Assembly (NCBI RefSeq): GCF_017876545.1 | Contig: NZ_JAGIOD010000002.1 | Span: 930,001 to 994,000, forward strand | Direction of reading: 5' to 3' | Length of the DNA: 64,000 bases | Origin: Brachybacterium sacelli | Lineage (GTDB): Bacteria; Actinomycetota; Actinomycetes; Actinomycetales; Dermabacteraceae | Part shown: in pieces, positions 34,360 through 43,383 of the stretch | How the letters are laid out: every line of letters starts with the position of its first letter | Position numbering within the stretch: the first letter of the stretch is position 1 | Notes under the pieces: generated by a model | The model's database searches: none | Seen by the model: the letters and a program-made list of their open reading frames with translations, nothing else | What the model was told of the DNA's origin: nothing | Translations under genes and position numbers: made by a program

Positions 34360-35739
34360 TCAGATCTGCACGAGGTGGCGCCATTTCCGGCCGGCCACCG
34401 ACTGGGTGAACCCCGGACCGGTCATCCGATCCGGCACGCGCGGGCCCGACAGAGCCTCGATGTCGCCGGCGCCGGACCGATCAACCAGGTATCGGTCGGT
34501 ACGTGGCACGGTCCCGGTGCGCAACCAGTACGGGGTACCGGCCAGTATCCGCGCATTCTCCGCGACCGCCTCGCCAGCGCCCGCTTCGCCTTCGCGATAG
34601 GTCATCTCCTCCTCGTCAAGCATCCGCACCGACCGCCAGCCCTCCGGGTCACCGCCGCTGCCGCGAGCGAGGAACGAGGCCGACAGCTCAAGGAAGTCGC
34701 CGGACGCCTCGTGGGGGCCGGGGAACCAGCTCTGCCAGGGCACCATGCCGAGGCGCGTGGCAGTGCGGTTCAGCGCGGTGCCGGGGTAGTCCCGCACCGC
34801 CTCACGGATGGCGGCCTGGATCTCCGAGCGGGTCGTGTTCTTCGCTGCAGCGCTGGTTGCCTGCGAGGGCGTGGACACGTCGACCACAAGCACTGCCAGT
34901 GGCAGTTCATAGGTGGGGTGGCGCTGGAGGATCTGGGCCCACTTGGTGATCTTCCGGCGGAACGCCTCGCCGACCGAAGCGGTGGTCTCGATCGCGATCA
35001 CGAGCCCATCATGGCGCACGATGCCGGCGTCGGCCTTGCGCCCCAGATCTGCCTGCGCGGTCTCCAGCCCGGAGGAGGCGAGCAGCGCCGGCAGCGCCAT
35101 CTGCTTCTCTCCGAGCACCGTCGCGACGTCGCAGAACTCCGCGGCCCGCAGCGCCAGCTCGGTGGTGAGCACGTTGTGCCGGTCGAAGCGGTGTTCACTG
35201 TCCCAGCTCTGACCGCCGGTGATAGCCACATGCTCGGCGAAGGTGAGGGACTTGCGGTACCGGGCATAGGCCTCGACCTGGTCTCCCACGGTCCACATGC
35301 TCATCCGCTGGCTCGCCGGCGCCAGACGGTTCGTCCCCGCCGAGACGTACCCGTGGGCGAGTAGTCCTGCGCTGAACGGCGCGGCCAGGGACGCCGGGTA
35401 CGACGTGCCCATGACGGGTGACCCGGTGATGCAGGCGAGCTGCTCGCGGGTGACGGTTCGCCAGGCGGCTACCGATCCGAGGGCGCCGAGGATCGAGGCG
35501 CGGTGGCGGTTGGTGCGCATCCGCGCCAGTGCCTCGGACGGGTCGAGCACGTAGCGCGACGGGATGCCCGACCAGCGCCTGTGGTTCGCCGACGCGCGAC
35601 GATGCTGAGAAGCACTGACCCACCCGTCCGAGGTGCCGGTGGCGAACGTCCCCTCCCAGTACGGGTCCGCTCGCTGAGAAGCGCGGTGAGGCTCCGCCTC
35701 GATACGCCCAGGCATCGACTCCAGGGGTCGACTGTCCAC
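34360..35739 (-). CDS. Replication-relaxation family protein
   Basis: 459 residues; GTG at 35739 chosen because it lies 6 bp after the upstream stop, with ATG at 35715 as alternative. An N-terminal winged-helix-like part (W-R-T-V-T-R-E-Q-L-A-C-I-T-G) precedes a core with N-V-L-T-T-E-L-A-L-R-A, K-A-D-A-G-I-V and V-I-A-I-E-T-T-A, resembling the PD-(D/E)xK-like core of replication-relaxation proteins found next to TraD-type ATPases on actinomycete plasmids. Possible roles are relaxosome formation or replication start. It is translated right after the coupling ATPase. Confidence 0.72.
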   Translation of the reverse strand: MDSRPLESMPGRIEAEPHRASQRADPYWEGTFATGTSDGWVSASQHRRASANHRRWSGIPSRYVLDPSEALARMRTNRHRASILGALGSVAAWRTVTREQLACITGSPVMGTSYPASLAAPFSAGLLAHGYVSAGTNRLAPASQRMSMWTVGDQVEAYARYRKSLTFAEHVAITGGQSWDSEHRFDRHNVLTTELALRAAEFCDVATVLGEKQMALPALLASSGLETAQADLGRKADAGIVRHDGLVIAIETTASVGEAFRRKITKWAQILQRHPTYELPLAVLVVDVSTPSQATSAAAKNTTRSEIQAAIREAVRDYPGTALNRTATRLGMVPWQSWFPGPHEASGDFLELSASFLARGSGGDPEGWRSVRMLDEEEMTYREGEAGAGEAVAENARILAGTPYWLRTGTVPRTDRYLVDRSGAGDIEALSGPRVPDRMTGPGFTQSVAGRKWRHLVQI

Positions 35740-35745
35740 GACTTC

Positions 35746-38295
35746 TCAGTCCTCCTGGGTGGGTGGGTAGACCACGGAGCGGAACGCGTCGCGGTCGTCC
35801 TCGAAGGGGTGGACCTTCGCGGTGAGCACGTTCTGGCGCTGCTGATCCAGAACGGTGCGCACGAGAGTCATGTAGCGGGGAAGGTCCATCACCTCCTTGG
35901 TGTGGACCACCTCGAAGCCCTCGGTCGCGCCGCCGCTGAAGTCGCGGGCGATCTGCGCGGCGACGTTCTCGTTCTCCTGCGCGTAGGAGACGACGGTCGA
36001 CAGGGAGAACATCGTGCGCCGCACGTCCTCGACCAGCTGCTCCGGTTCCTGCGTCGCGTAGATGGGGATGACGCCGAATGCGCGCCCCTGCATGCGGGTC
36101 CATTCGATGACATCGGGCGAGTTCCGCGCGACGCGGGCGAGCTCGTCGCAGATGATCGCGACGTAGCGACCCCGCTCTTCCCACCCGGCGCACACGTCCT
36201 GGATTGCCTCCTTCAGGGAGTACAGGATCATGCCGCTGAGCGCGTCGCCGACGGTGGCCGGCAGGCGCAGGTTGTCGCGACTAGCACCGGTCAGGGTCGA
36301 GGTGGCGCCGGAGTTGATCACCACCCGCAGATGGCGGCGAAGGATCTCCTCGATGGTGGTGACGCGCCCGTCGCTGCGCCACCAGTGCGGGGCGAGCATC
36401 AGCACCTCCACCTTCGAGGAAGGAGCCTTCTGGAGAGCGGCGCGGCTGGCTGACTTCACCGATGCTCCGTACAGCTCGGAGAGACCGCCGACCGCGATCT
36501 CCAGCTGCTCGACATCACCCTCGTATCGTCCCTTCTTGACGTCGGAGAGGCGTCGACGGATCGTCTCTGCGAGGTGCTGGCCGAACTCATCGCCGTAGGC
36601 GCCGAGCAGCGCGTGCGCGATCGCCATCGGGGTCGCCACCGGGGCTGGCGACGGGGCTTCCTCCGGGTGGGTCTCGATCGCTTCGGTGAGCACACGGGCC
36701 GGTGCGCCGAGCGCGGTGGTGAACACCCCGCGCAGCGTCTTGGCCGAGGCCGCCCCGATGGAGTCGCTGCCCCAGTGGTAGATCATCTTCTCCACGAGCT
36801 TCGCGGCGCTGTCCCGGGTATCGGAGCCGTCGGAGAACATGTCGATCCGGGCGCCGTCCGGGTCGGCCAGGTCGAACACGTGGACCTTCTTCGAACCGAG
36901 CGTTCGGGCCCACGCCTGGTACTCCGCGGCGTCCTTGCCGGACTTCGACTCGAAGGCGAAGATCGCCCCGCGGTCACCGAGCTTGGACTGCGCCTGCTCG
37001 GGGGACTCCGCTTCCTGCTCGAGCAGCGGCTGCTGGTCCATCATGAGGAACGCGAACAGCGACCGCAGCAGATACGACTTGCCCGAGCGCGGCTTGCCGA
37101 ACACGGCGATCCCGGCCCACAGGTCACTGGCGGACAGGCGCACCATCCGGCCGATCGCATCAAGTCCGATCACGGGTCCGATCCGACGCAGCAAGGGAGC
37201 CGGTGCGTGTCGGTCGCCGGTCTCCGAGGTGCCTGAGGCGGATCCCGATGCGGGGGCGAGTGCACCGACCGGCAGGAGTGCACCGAGCTTGAAGGAGCCG
37301 CGGTTCAACGGGTAGTCGCCCGGCTCCTTCTCCTGCCGCTTGGCACCGCCACTGGGGAGGAAGTTCTCGGCCGACTCCGCCAATCCCTGGTCGTTGCTCT
37401 GTGTCGGTGGCCGGGTGCGCAGTGCCCACCGCCGGCGGGGGAGTGGGAAGCGTCCGTCGCGGAAACGCCGCTCGTACCGCAGACCCCAGGCGACGTAAGC
37501 GAGCAGCGCGAGCACGGGGAGGAAGGCGGCGAGCATGACCGCGGTGGAGACCGTTCCGACGAGAGCCGGAGGGAGAACAGCGGCAAGGGTGGGTGCGAGC
37601 AGGCGCAGCCCGATACCCGCCCCGAGGAACAGGAGGGACGTGGCCAGGAACTGTGCGATCACCCAGGGGCGAGGGAAGCGGACGCTGCGGGTCTCGAGGT
37701 CGAAGCCGTGCATGTCGCCGGCGACCTGACGCAAGAGCGAGTCGACGCCCGAGCGGGAGGTGGAGGCTGCCGCGACGTGGGCGATGACGCCGTTGGGTTC
37801 CAGCGAATGGTGAGTCCCGCCGACGATGCGGCCCTTGATCCAGCGGTCCCAGAGCCGGTCCTCGTGCAAGATCAGTCCGCGGCGCGGGGCGCGCATCGTG
37901 ATCGCCACCCAGGAGCCGACGGGCATGTCCGCCAGGGAAGCGGCCATCGAGAAGGGGTCCCGGCCGGCCTGGGTGGTGGATGAGCGGGTGCCGCCGGGAC
38001 GGTAGAACAGGTGGCGGACTTCATCGGCGCGGTCCAGTTCCGGCAGCTCATCCACGTAGGACAGTCGCCCGGTGACCGCGTGGGCCGCGGACATGGCGGC
38101 CTTGTTCATGCTGTCGGTGTCGGGGGTGACGAGGTAGTTCTCCAGTCCCTCGTCGGTCATCACGGCGAGGAACGTGGCGGCGGTGCGGGGGCTGAGCGAG
38201 GAGGCGAAGGAACGCATGCGGGTGGCGACCAGCTCGGGGCTGTTCTGCCCGCCCGAGGCTCGCTTCACCCGGCGGATCACGATGTGTCGACTCAT
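35746..38295 (-). CDS. TraD/VirD4-like coupling ATPase
   Basis: 849 residues from ATG (GGAGGGG site). N-terminal region, then two membrane helices (about residues 215-270). Walker A is G-K-P-R-S-G-K-S (about 396-403) and Walker B I-I-C-D-E-L (about 712-717), followed by the T-R-M-Q-G-R-A-F-G-V and Y-A-T-Q-E-P typical of coupling proteins that dock the relaxosome to a type IV channel. It is first in a unit with the replication-relaxation gene. The 1.1 kb upstream is non-coding and may hold the site it acts on. Confidence 0.82.
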   Translation of the reverse strand: MSRHIVIRRVKRASGGQNSPELVATRMRSFASSLSPRTAATFLAVMTDEGLENYLVTPDTDSMNKAAMSAAHAVTGRLSYVDELPELDRADEVRHLFYRPGGTRSSTTQAGRDPFSMAASLADMPVGSWVAITMRAPRRGLILHEDRLWDRWIKGRIVGGTHHSLEPNGVIAHVAAASTSRSGVDSLLRQVAGDMHGFDLETRSVRFPRPWVIAQFLATSLLFLGAGIGLRLLAPTLAAVLPPALVGTVSTAVMLAAFLPVLALLAYVAWGLRYERRFRDGRFPLPRRRWALRTRPPTQSNDQGLAESAENFLPSGGAKRQEKEPGDYPLNRGSFKLGALLPVGALAPASGSASGTSETGDRHAPAPLLRRIGPVIGLDAIGRMVRLSASDLWAGIAVFGKPRSGKSYLLRSLFAFLMMDQQPLLEQEAESPEQAQSKLGDRGAIFAFESKSGKDAAEYQAWARTLGSKKVHVFDLADPDGARIDMFSDGSDTRDSAAKLVEKMIYHWGSDSIGAASAKTLRGVFTTALGAPARVLTEAIETHPEEAPSPAPVATPMAIAHALLGAYGDEFGQHLAETIRRRLSDVKKGRYEGDVEQLEIAVGGLSELYGASVKSASRAALQKAPSSKVEVLMLAPHWWRSDGRVTTIEEILRRHLRVVINSGATSTLTGASRDNLRLPATVGDALSGMILYSLKEAIQDVCAGWEERGRYVAIICDELARVARNSPDVIEWTRMQGRAFGVIPIYATQEPEQLVEDVRRTMFSLSTVVSYAQENENVAAQIARDFSGGATEGFEVVHTKEVMDLPRYMTLVRTVLDQQRQNVLTAKVHPFEDDRDAFRSVVYPPTQED

Positions 38296-39451
38296 GCCCC
38301 TCCATATGCGAAGGAGACGGCGCGGGGCGCCCCGAGAATCTGTCTCGCGCATCGACCAGCGAATCTCAGATTACGGACCAGGGCTGACCTCGAAAATCTT
38401 CCGCCCGCGCCCAGACGCCGTCCCCGCCCTGAACGCGCTGAGTCCACGAAGCGGCTTCGCCGCGGAAATCGTGGAGCGTCCAGTCGTATGACCTCGTCCT
38501 TGTATCGACCCGTGTATCCCCTGGCTTCGCCGAACGGGGAGGTCGATCCAGCGTTCCTTGTGAGGTCATTCGATCCGTCGGGGACGAACGCTCCGCGTCC
38601 GCTCGTGCTGCGCACTCGTCACGGGCTCCGCCCGTTCACGGTCCGCTGCGCGAACCGTTGCGCTGCGCGCATCCCGCTACGCGGACGAATCGTTCACGCA
38701 GTGCGTTCACGAGTCGTCGCTACACGGGGCGTGTGCTTGTGCTGCGCACTCGCAACGCAGAGCGTCCCGCAGGGCGGAACGCCCGCGCACCGCGCCCACA
38801 CCGCGCAGCGGTGCACGCCTACGCCGAGAATGCATCCGAGATCCGATACGTCCACGCGACGCACAACGCTTCGCACCCCGTGAAGTGGGCGGGAGCGCAT
38901 CGACCCCGCGACGACGAGACGAAACGTCACGACCAGCATCGACGTACGACGTGCGGATCCACGAATGTGGGAATGATGCACGAGACGACGATCCGCGCAC
39001 CGAGAAGTGGGCATGTGGGAACCCGGGAACCCGCACCGAACCGCGCAGGGGAGCATGCACGAGCTGCGCCGCGCGCAGCGCAGAGTTGGCGTGATGGTTG
39101 CGTACCGAGAGCACCGTCCAGTGGGCGCAGTGGTTGCGTCACGAGCCCAGCGCACCGAGACCGCGAAGACCACGAACCGACAACGAGACGACCCGCAGGG
39201 GCGCAGCCCCAGGGAGCGAACCGACCGGACCGGACAGGGAGCACCGAGAAGGACGAGCGCCTGCGCGAGGACGACGACGGGGCGAGTCGGTCGGGGAGGG
39301 AGAGTGAGCGACCTCTTGTTATAGCGATTCGGCCCGGTTCTGCTCGTCGGATCGGCGGCCTGGGGTAGCGGCTCGGGCTGTCGCCCACGCCCAGTCGCCT
39401 CGCTGTAGCTCGGCGGGATCGGGTCGGGACCCGCTGTCGGGACTGGCGCGT
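38296..39451. other. Non-coding, repeat-bearing region; candidate origin (oriT or oriV)
   Basis: About 1.1 kb with no supportable gene: reading frames in both directions give Arg/Pro/His-rich nonsense with no ribosome sites. It holds a 14-bp direct repeat, GTGCTGCGCACTCG, at 38605-38618 and 38739-38752; three CGTTCACG copies at 38633, 38691 and 38704; a CCCGCCCACT at 38884-38893; and partial copies at about 39006 and 39120. It lies just ahead of the coupling-ATPase unit, where transfer origins are often found. Confidence 0.5.
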
Positions 39452-40204
39452 CTACTGCCACATCCGCTTGGTTGCCTCGAGGCAGAAGTGGAACGCGCTG
39501 AGGGCTGCTCCGAGGTCGGTGACGAAGTCGCCGCCTGCGCCCGACTGCCAGCCGAACCCGTGGGCGGTTCCGCTCGAGGTGTGCCAGACCCAGGTGAGGT
39601 GATCACGCAGTGCGCCGGGGTCGACCGAGTCGTCCGCTGCGGCGGCTTCGGTGCCGATCAGGTCGGCGACGGTGCGGATGAGGGAGTGGTCGCCGGGTGG
39701 GCGCGCGGTGTTCACGGTGGCGATCTTGCGTCGGAATTCGGCGACGTCATCCGGGTCCCACTTCAGGCCCGGGAGGTTCGTGACCTTGCCGATGTCCGTG
39801 ATGGCGCGTTCGAGGCTCCTGGCTTCCATCCCGACGACGTTCGCCGCGTGCGTCTCGCGTTCTTGCGGCGTAGTGGGTAGGGCGACGTGGCCGAGCCGGC
39901 CGGCTCCCATCAAGAGGGTACGCAGCATGCCACGAAGCGAGGTCAGCGTGAACACGTTGGACTGGATCGAGTGGCGCACGTGTGCTGCCGATTCCAGGGC
40001 AGACATCGTGGCCGCACGCAGGGACTGTTCCAAGCTCACCGGGGCATCGACGAAGGAGGTTTCGAGGCGGGCGATCTCGCTCGACGCTCCGGGCGGGGCC
40101 GCGATCCAGCCGTGCGTCCCGGGGCGTTCCAGGTGATCGATCTGCCTCAGGGATCGGTGGAGGTGACGATGCGAGGCGGGTGTGTCGAGACCGAGGCTGT
40201 ACAT
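39452..40204 (-). CDS. Hypothetical helical protein
   Basis: 250 residues from ATG at 40204. It is almost entirely helical. The C-terminal part (A-L-R-D-H-L-T-W-V-W-H-T-S-S-G-T-A-H-G) resembles a sequence seen in helical HEPN-like or abortive-infection-type proteins, but the R-x4-6-H pair is not evident, so no nuclease role is claimed. The gene ahead of it ends 53 bp upstream on the same strand. Confidence 0.55.
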   Translation of the reverse strand: MYSLGLDTPASHRHLHRSLRQIDHLERPGTHGWIAAPPGASSEIARLETSFVDAPVSLEQSLRAATMSALESAAHVRHSIQSNVFTLTSLRGMLRTLLMGAGRLGHVALPTTPQERETHAANVVGMEARSLERAITDIGKVTNLPGLKWDPDDVAEFRRKIATVNTARPPGDHSLIRTVADLIGTEAAAADDSVDPGALRDHLTWVWHTSSGTAHGFGWQSGAGGDFVTDLGAALSAFHFCLEATKRMWQ

Positions 40205-40257
40205 GAGGGAAGGGTATGACCCAGGCGGCGCTGCTCGGGTCGATGGATAATCGCGGT

Positions 40258-40629
40258 TCAGTGAGCTCCTGCCTCGCGATGTTTCCCGGTCGTCGTGTCG
40301 AGGTCGCACCCGACGCGGACGTGTTCTAGTCCTCCCAGATCTCGCCGAAGGCTGTTTTCCCGCATCGCGCGGAAGGTGAGCCAGGGGGTCGTGGTCTTGG
40401 CGGTGCCGGGCTGCGCGGCCTTGCTCTGCAGCAGCATGCGGGAGGCCGCGGAATACGTGAGCACTCCGAGGTGGGGGTTGGCCTTGGCGAGCTCCTCCGA
40501 GAACGCGACAAGCTCATGCGCAGCCTGGAAGAGGGTCAGGTCCCGTGATTCGATGCGGTAGACCAGGCGGATCGCCTCGTTGGTCAGCGACCGGGATCCC
40601 CCGGATGCTCTGGCGTCGGCTTCATCCAT
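40258..40629 (-). CDS. Hypothetical small protein
   Basis: 123 residues; the ATG at 40629 was chosen because a start-associated element lies 42 bp upstream. Mostly helical: S-L-T-N-E-A-I-R-L-V-Y-R-I-E and F-Q-A-A-H-E-L-V-A-F-S-E-E-L. The C-terminus is basic and polar. No family recognised. Probably co-transcribed with the helical protein that follows. Confidence 0.55.
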   Translation of the reverse strand: MDEADARASGGSRSLTNEAIRLVYRIESRDLTLFQAAHELVAFSEELAKANPHLGVLTYSAASRMLLQSKAAQPGTAKTTTPWLTFRAMRENSLRRDLGGLEHVRVGCDLDTTTGKHREAGAH

Positions 40630-40671
40630 GGTTCCTTGCCCTCTCAAGACCCGTGCGGCTATCGCCACTGT

Positions 40672-40680
40672 AGTGGGCGC
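40672..40680 (-). promoter_or_regulatory. Start-associated element, variant GCGCCCACT
   Basis: GCGCCCACTACAGTGG, 42 bp before the gene at 40629. The first base of the core differs from the consensus. Confidence 0.5.
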
Positions 40681-40720
40681 GAGGCCGGCGCCACGGGACA
40701 AACTCAGGCAGGTCCTCGGT

Positions 40721-42274
40721 TCAGAGCCATGGCTTGCCGATGAGGTCGAGCATGTTGGCATCCCGGATCGCGCGACGCTCAGCGTTGCCGGCCGCTTGCG
40801 CCTGCGTCATGCCGTTTGCCCGAACTGCCTGCGCGATGTCGAGCCGTTCCATGTTCGATGTCGGTTCCGCGAAGAACCGCCCGTCAGACAGATAGCTCTT
40901 CGTCAGCTCTTTGCTCGTGCCAAGCTGCTCGGCGATCTCAGCCCGGCTCAGCCCGTTCGCCTGCAGCTCGAGGGCACGGCGGCACACTGCAAGGCGCTCA
41001 TGCATCCTGTCTCTTGTGTAGTCGTTCAGCCCAGCTTCCGAGCGGATCGTGACGCCGTGCTCCTTCGCCACCTTGTCGACGGTGTACGCCGAGACGCCGA
41101 GCTCTGCGGTGATCTCGCGGCGCGTCCGGCCATCGTTGATGAGCCGGAGAATCTTCTCGCCATGGACGCGTTGCTCGGGAGGCTCTCGCTTGGCGCTGGT
41201 GTCGACGCCGGCGTTCCTCAGTGTTTTCGCGATGGTGGAGGAGGACACGCCCAGCTCGCGCGCGATGTCGGCCTGCCGCCACCCCTCCTTGAACAGCGAG
41301 ACGGTTCGTCGGTTGCGCTGTTCACGTGCTCGGGCCGCTGCCGCATCGGCCTCGAGCCTTTTCTGATGGAGGAAATGGTCGACACCGGGCGGGATGGCGT
41401 GCACCCTCGGCAGGTAGGGGATGCCGGCGGTCGGCGCGAGGTGTCGCAGCTCGATCATCGCAGCGAGGGTCTCCTCGGTCAGGTGGAACCTGTCTCGCGC
41501 AATCTGTGCGCGTACGTCGTCGTCTAGCGCGTCCCACAACGGCGCGAGCAGCTCAAGATAGGAGTCGTCGTCGGGGAAGAGCTTCTCGAACTCCTCGAAC
41601 GTCGGCAGTGCGACGAAAGCGCTAGCGATCAACGCCTCCAAGTACCGGTCGTAGTCGCAGCGATACTGCAGTGGCACGAACACCCCGTCTCCTTGGCCAT
41701 TGAGCGCAGCGACGTAGGGATGGGCGTAGTAGGCGTATCTGGCGGAGGCGTAGCCCAGGCGTATCCCATCGAGGTCGACGGCAAGGGCATGATCGTCGGC
41801 TGGATTGAACGGTTCGGGGACCAGCTCTCCCCACACCTCGTGCCACGTGCCGGGCGCATGAAACAAGAGGGCCGGGTCGTGGAACTTGGTGCCACGCACG
41901 CCCATCCATGACAGTGGCCGCTCACTGAAATCCCGGCGATCTCCGATCGAGATGGACCGAGCAGTCTCCCAGCTGGACATTCGCCTCTCACCTGTCGGCC
42001 GGACGTACTCGTCGGCCGTGCGCTTGTGCACCGCGGCGCGCATTTCCCGAAGGCGATCATCCATCATCGCGCGACTCGGGCATGGGTCATCCGGCGCCGT
42101 CCGGCGGGGGAGTCTGCAAACCGCTTCGAGCGGCAGTAGGGGGTCACGGCCGAATAGTAGCCACGACTTCGGACATCCGGGGGCGGTGAAGTGGGCGTAG
42201 CCGGCGAATGCCAACGGAGCCAGGTCCGAGGCGGTCGCGCGACTACCATTGAGATGAGTGATCGAGAGGGACAT
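40721..42274 (-). CDS. Protein with repeated helix-turn-helix units; N-terminus probably chimeric
   Basis: 517 residues if begun at ATG 42274; ATG 42067 or 42064 is probably the original start. The C-terminal half has at least three helix-turn-helix units spaced about 55 residues: R-Q-A-D-I-A-R-E-L-G-V-S-S-S-T-I-A, R-R-E-I-T-A-E-L-G-V-S-A-Y-T-V-D and R-A-E-I-A-E-Q-L-G-T-S-K-E-L-T-K, suggesting a long DNA-binding array. The middle (aromatic-rich, Y-A-S-A-R-Y-A-Y-Y-A-H-P) is unknown. The first 30 residues look like the start of a class IV aminotransferase, fused in by recombination. A related multi-HTH protein is at 48916-49524. Confidence 0.65.
   Translation of the reverse strand: MSLSITHLNGSRATASDLAPLAFAGYAHFTAPGCPKSWLLFGRDPLLPLEAVCRLPRRTAPDDPCPSRAMMDDRLREMRAAVHKRTADEYVRPTGERRMSSWETARSISIGDRRDFSERPLSWMGVRGTKFHDPALLFHAPGTWHEVWGELVPEPFNPADDHALAVDLDGIRLGYASARYAYYAHPYVAALNGQGDGVFVPLQYRCDYDRYLEALIASAFVALPTFEEFEKLFPDDDSYLELLAPLWDALDDDVRAQIARDRFHLTEETLAAMIELRHLAPTAGIPYLPRVHAIPPGVDHFLHQKRLEADAAAARAREQRNRRTVSLFKEGWRQADIARELGVSSSTIAKTLRNAGVDTSAKREPPEQRVHGEKILRLINDGRTRREITAELGVSAYTVDKVAKEHGVTIRSEAGLNDYTRDRMHERLAVCRRALELQANGLSRAEIAEQLGTSKELTKSYLSDGRFFAEPTSNMERLDIAQAVRANGMTQAQAAGNAERRAIRDANMLDLIGKPWL
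42188..42274 (-). pseudogene. 5' fragment of a class IV aminotransferase-like gene
   Basis: Reads M-S-L-S-I-T-H-L-N-G-S-R-A-T-A-S-D-L-A-P-L and A-G-Y-A-H-F-T, close to the N-termini of actinomycete class IV aminotransferases (L-N-G-x-x-A ... Y-G-H-F-T). Homology stops at the T, exactly where CGCCCACTTC spells Y-A-H-F. It diverges from the merR-type gene, a usual position for a regulated partner. It marks the left edge of the imported island. Confidence 0.55.
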
Positions 42275-42290
42275 GAGACGACCGTAGGAG

Positions 42291-42306
42291 TTGACGCTAG
42301 TGGCAA
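42291..42306. promoter_or_regulatory. MerR-type operator palindrome
   Basis: TTGACGCTAGTGGCAA, an imperfect palindrome centred on CTAG, overlaps the GTG start of the MerR-type gene and lies 17 bp from the divergent aminotransferase-fragment start. MerR regulators bind such sites between -35 and -10. Confidence 0.5.
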
Positions 42307-42710
42307 GGGCAAGTCTTCTGGAAGACAAGCGACTGCTCCGCGTCGGCGAACTAGCGGCGCATACCGGCGCGAGCCCGCGGATGCTGCGGTACTACGAGAA
42401 CCAAGGCCTCATCGAAGCGGCACGCTCCTCATCGGGGCAACGTCTCTTCGATCCCGCCGTTGCAGACCAGGTCCGTTACATCAGGATGCTGCTGGCAGCG
42501 GGGCTGCCCACTCGCGCGATCAGCGAACTGCTCGGCTGCATTCACGACCCCGGCCGTTTGGAACCCTGTGCTGTGCCTCTGCTCGTCGACCATCTACACG
42601 CCTACGATTCTCAAATTGCGGATCTCGTCAGCACCAGAGAGACGCTCCAAGGTCTCATCGACTCCTCAACCGATGGCACAGGGCAGCGCCGCAAGTTCTC
42701 ATCCCAGTGA
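42300..42710 (+). CDS. MerR-family transcriptional regulator
   Basis: 136 residues from GTG at 42300; a TTG nine bases earlier is possible. The winged-helix N-terminus is classic: L-L-R-V-G-E-L-A-A-H-T-G-A-S-P-R-M-L-R-Y-Y-E-N-Q-G-L-I. A dimerisation coiled coil follows, with a C-terminal part containing two cysteines (L-G-C-I-H-D-P and E-P-C). Because the operator overlaps the start, the message is probably leaderless or nearly so. Its natural divergent target seems to have been lost (only a fragment remains). Confidence 0.85.
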   Translation: MARASLLEDKRLLRVGELAAHTGASPRMLRYYENQGLIEAARSSSGQRLFDPAVADQVRYIRMLLAAGLPTRAISELLGCIHDPGRLEPCAVPLLVDHLHAYDSQIADLVSTRETLQGLIDSSTDGTGQRRKFSSQ

Positions 42711-42880
42711 ATCCGTTCTCTCAACGGTCATCGGGGGCAGGCTGCGCTCATACGCAGTCGGCTTCTCCGTCAAGAAAACGACGGGCCTGAGAAGCCGCTA
42801 CTCTGGGCAGGAAGAACCCCGCGCGGGCGTGAAAGTAGTCCGGTCTTGATTGGCTGTTTCAGTGTACTTCGCGGGGCGAA

Positions 42881-42919
42881 GGCTCCGCCCGTCGTCCATG
42901 CGATACGACGGGCGGAGCC
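42881..42919. terminator. Strong hairpin terminator between convergent units
   Basis: GGCTCCGCCCGTCGT (42881-42895) pairs perfectly with ACGACGGGCGGAGCC (42905-42919) over 15 bp around a 9-base loop. It sits between the MerR-type gene and the end of the SMR operon and probably ends both. Confidence 0.7.
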
Positions 42920-42947
42920 CAGGGTGACGTCGTGGACACGGCTGCGC

Positions 42948-43349
42948 TCAGTTTGCCGCCTGCGTCTTGGAGTCGAGCTTTGGGCTGTCGGCGAGTTTGA
43001 GCCAGATGACTCCGGCGATGATCACTGCGAGCCAGAATGCCTTGATCCAGGTCAGGGTCTCATCGAAGAACACCGGCCCGAGTACGGCGGCGCCGATGGT
43101 GCCGATGCCGGCCCAGACGGCGTAGCCGATGCCGACGTCGATCTTTTTCAGCGCGACGCTGAGGAAGAACAGCGTAAATAGGAAGAATACGACCGCAATG
43201 GCCGACCAGAGCGGGTTGGTGAACCCGGCGCTGCCGTTGACGCTGAGGGCGTAGCCGACCTCGAAGCCGCCGGCGATCAGCAGCGCGATCCACGCCCCTC
43301 CCTTCTTCTCGGTCTGGACGGGGGCGGCAGTGGTGGTTGTTGTAGTCAT
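42948..43349 (-). CDS. Small multidrug resistance (SMR) transporter, long subunit
   Basis: 133 residues: a Thr/Ala-rich N-terminal extension and charged C-terminal tail around a four-helix SMR core. The family glutamate is in G-G-F-E-V-G-Y-A-L (about residue 30); other marks are G-I-G-Y-A-V-W-A-G-I-G-T-I-G. SMR proteins export quaternary ammonium or guanidinium compounds by proton antiport. It is last in a four-gene unit, right after another SMR gene, so they probably form a paired, antiparallel heterodimer. Confidence 0.88.
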   Translation of the reverse strand: MTTTTTTAAPVQTEKKGGAWIALLIAGGFEVGYALSVNGSAGFTNPLWSAIAVVFFLFTLFFLSVALKKIDVGIGYAVWAGIGTIGAAVLGPVFFDETLTWIKAFWLAVIIAGVIWLKLADSPKLDSKTQAAN

Positions 43350-43383
43350 ACGGGTTTCCTTTCAAGAATGTGCGGGCCGGGAT

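Noticed and set aside
38605-38752. CRISPR array
   Set aside because: Only two copies of a 14-bp repeat 120 bp apart; no regular spacing and no cas genes.
38658-39461. Frames on both strands in the non-coding region
   Set aside because: Arg/Pro/His/Cys-rich translations, no ribosome sites, no hydrophobic cores.
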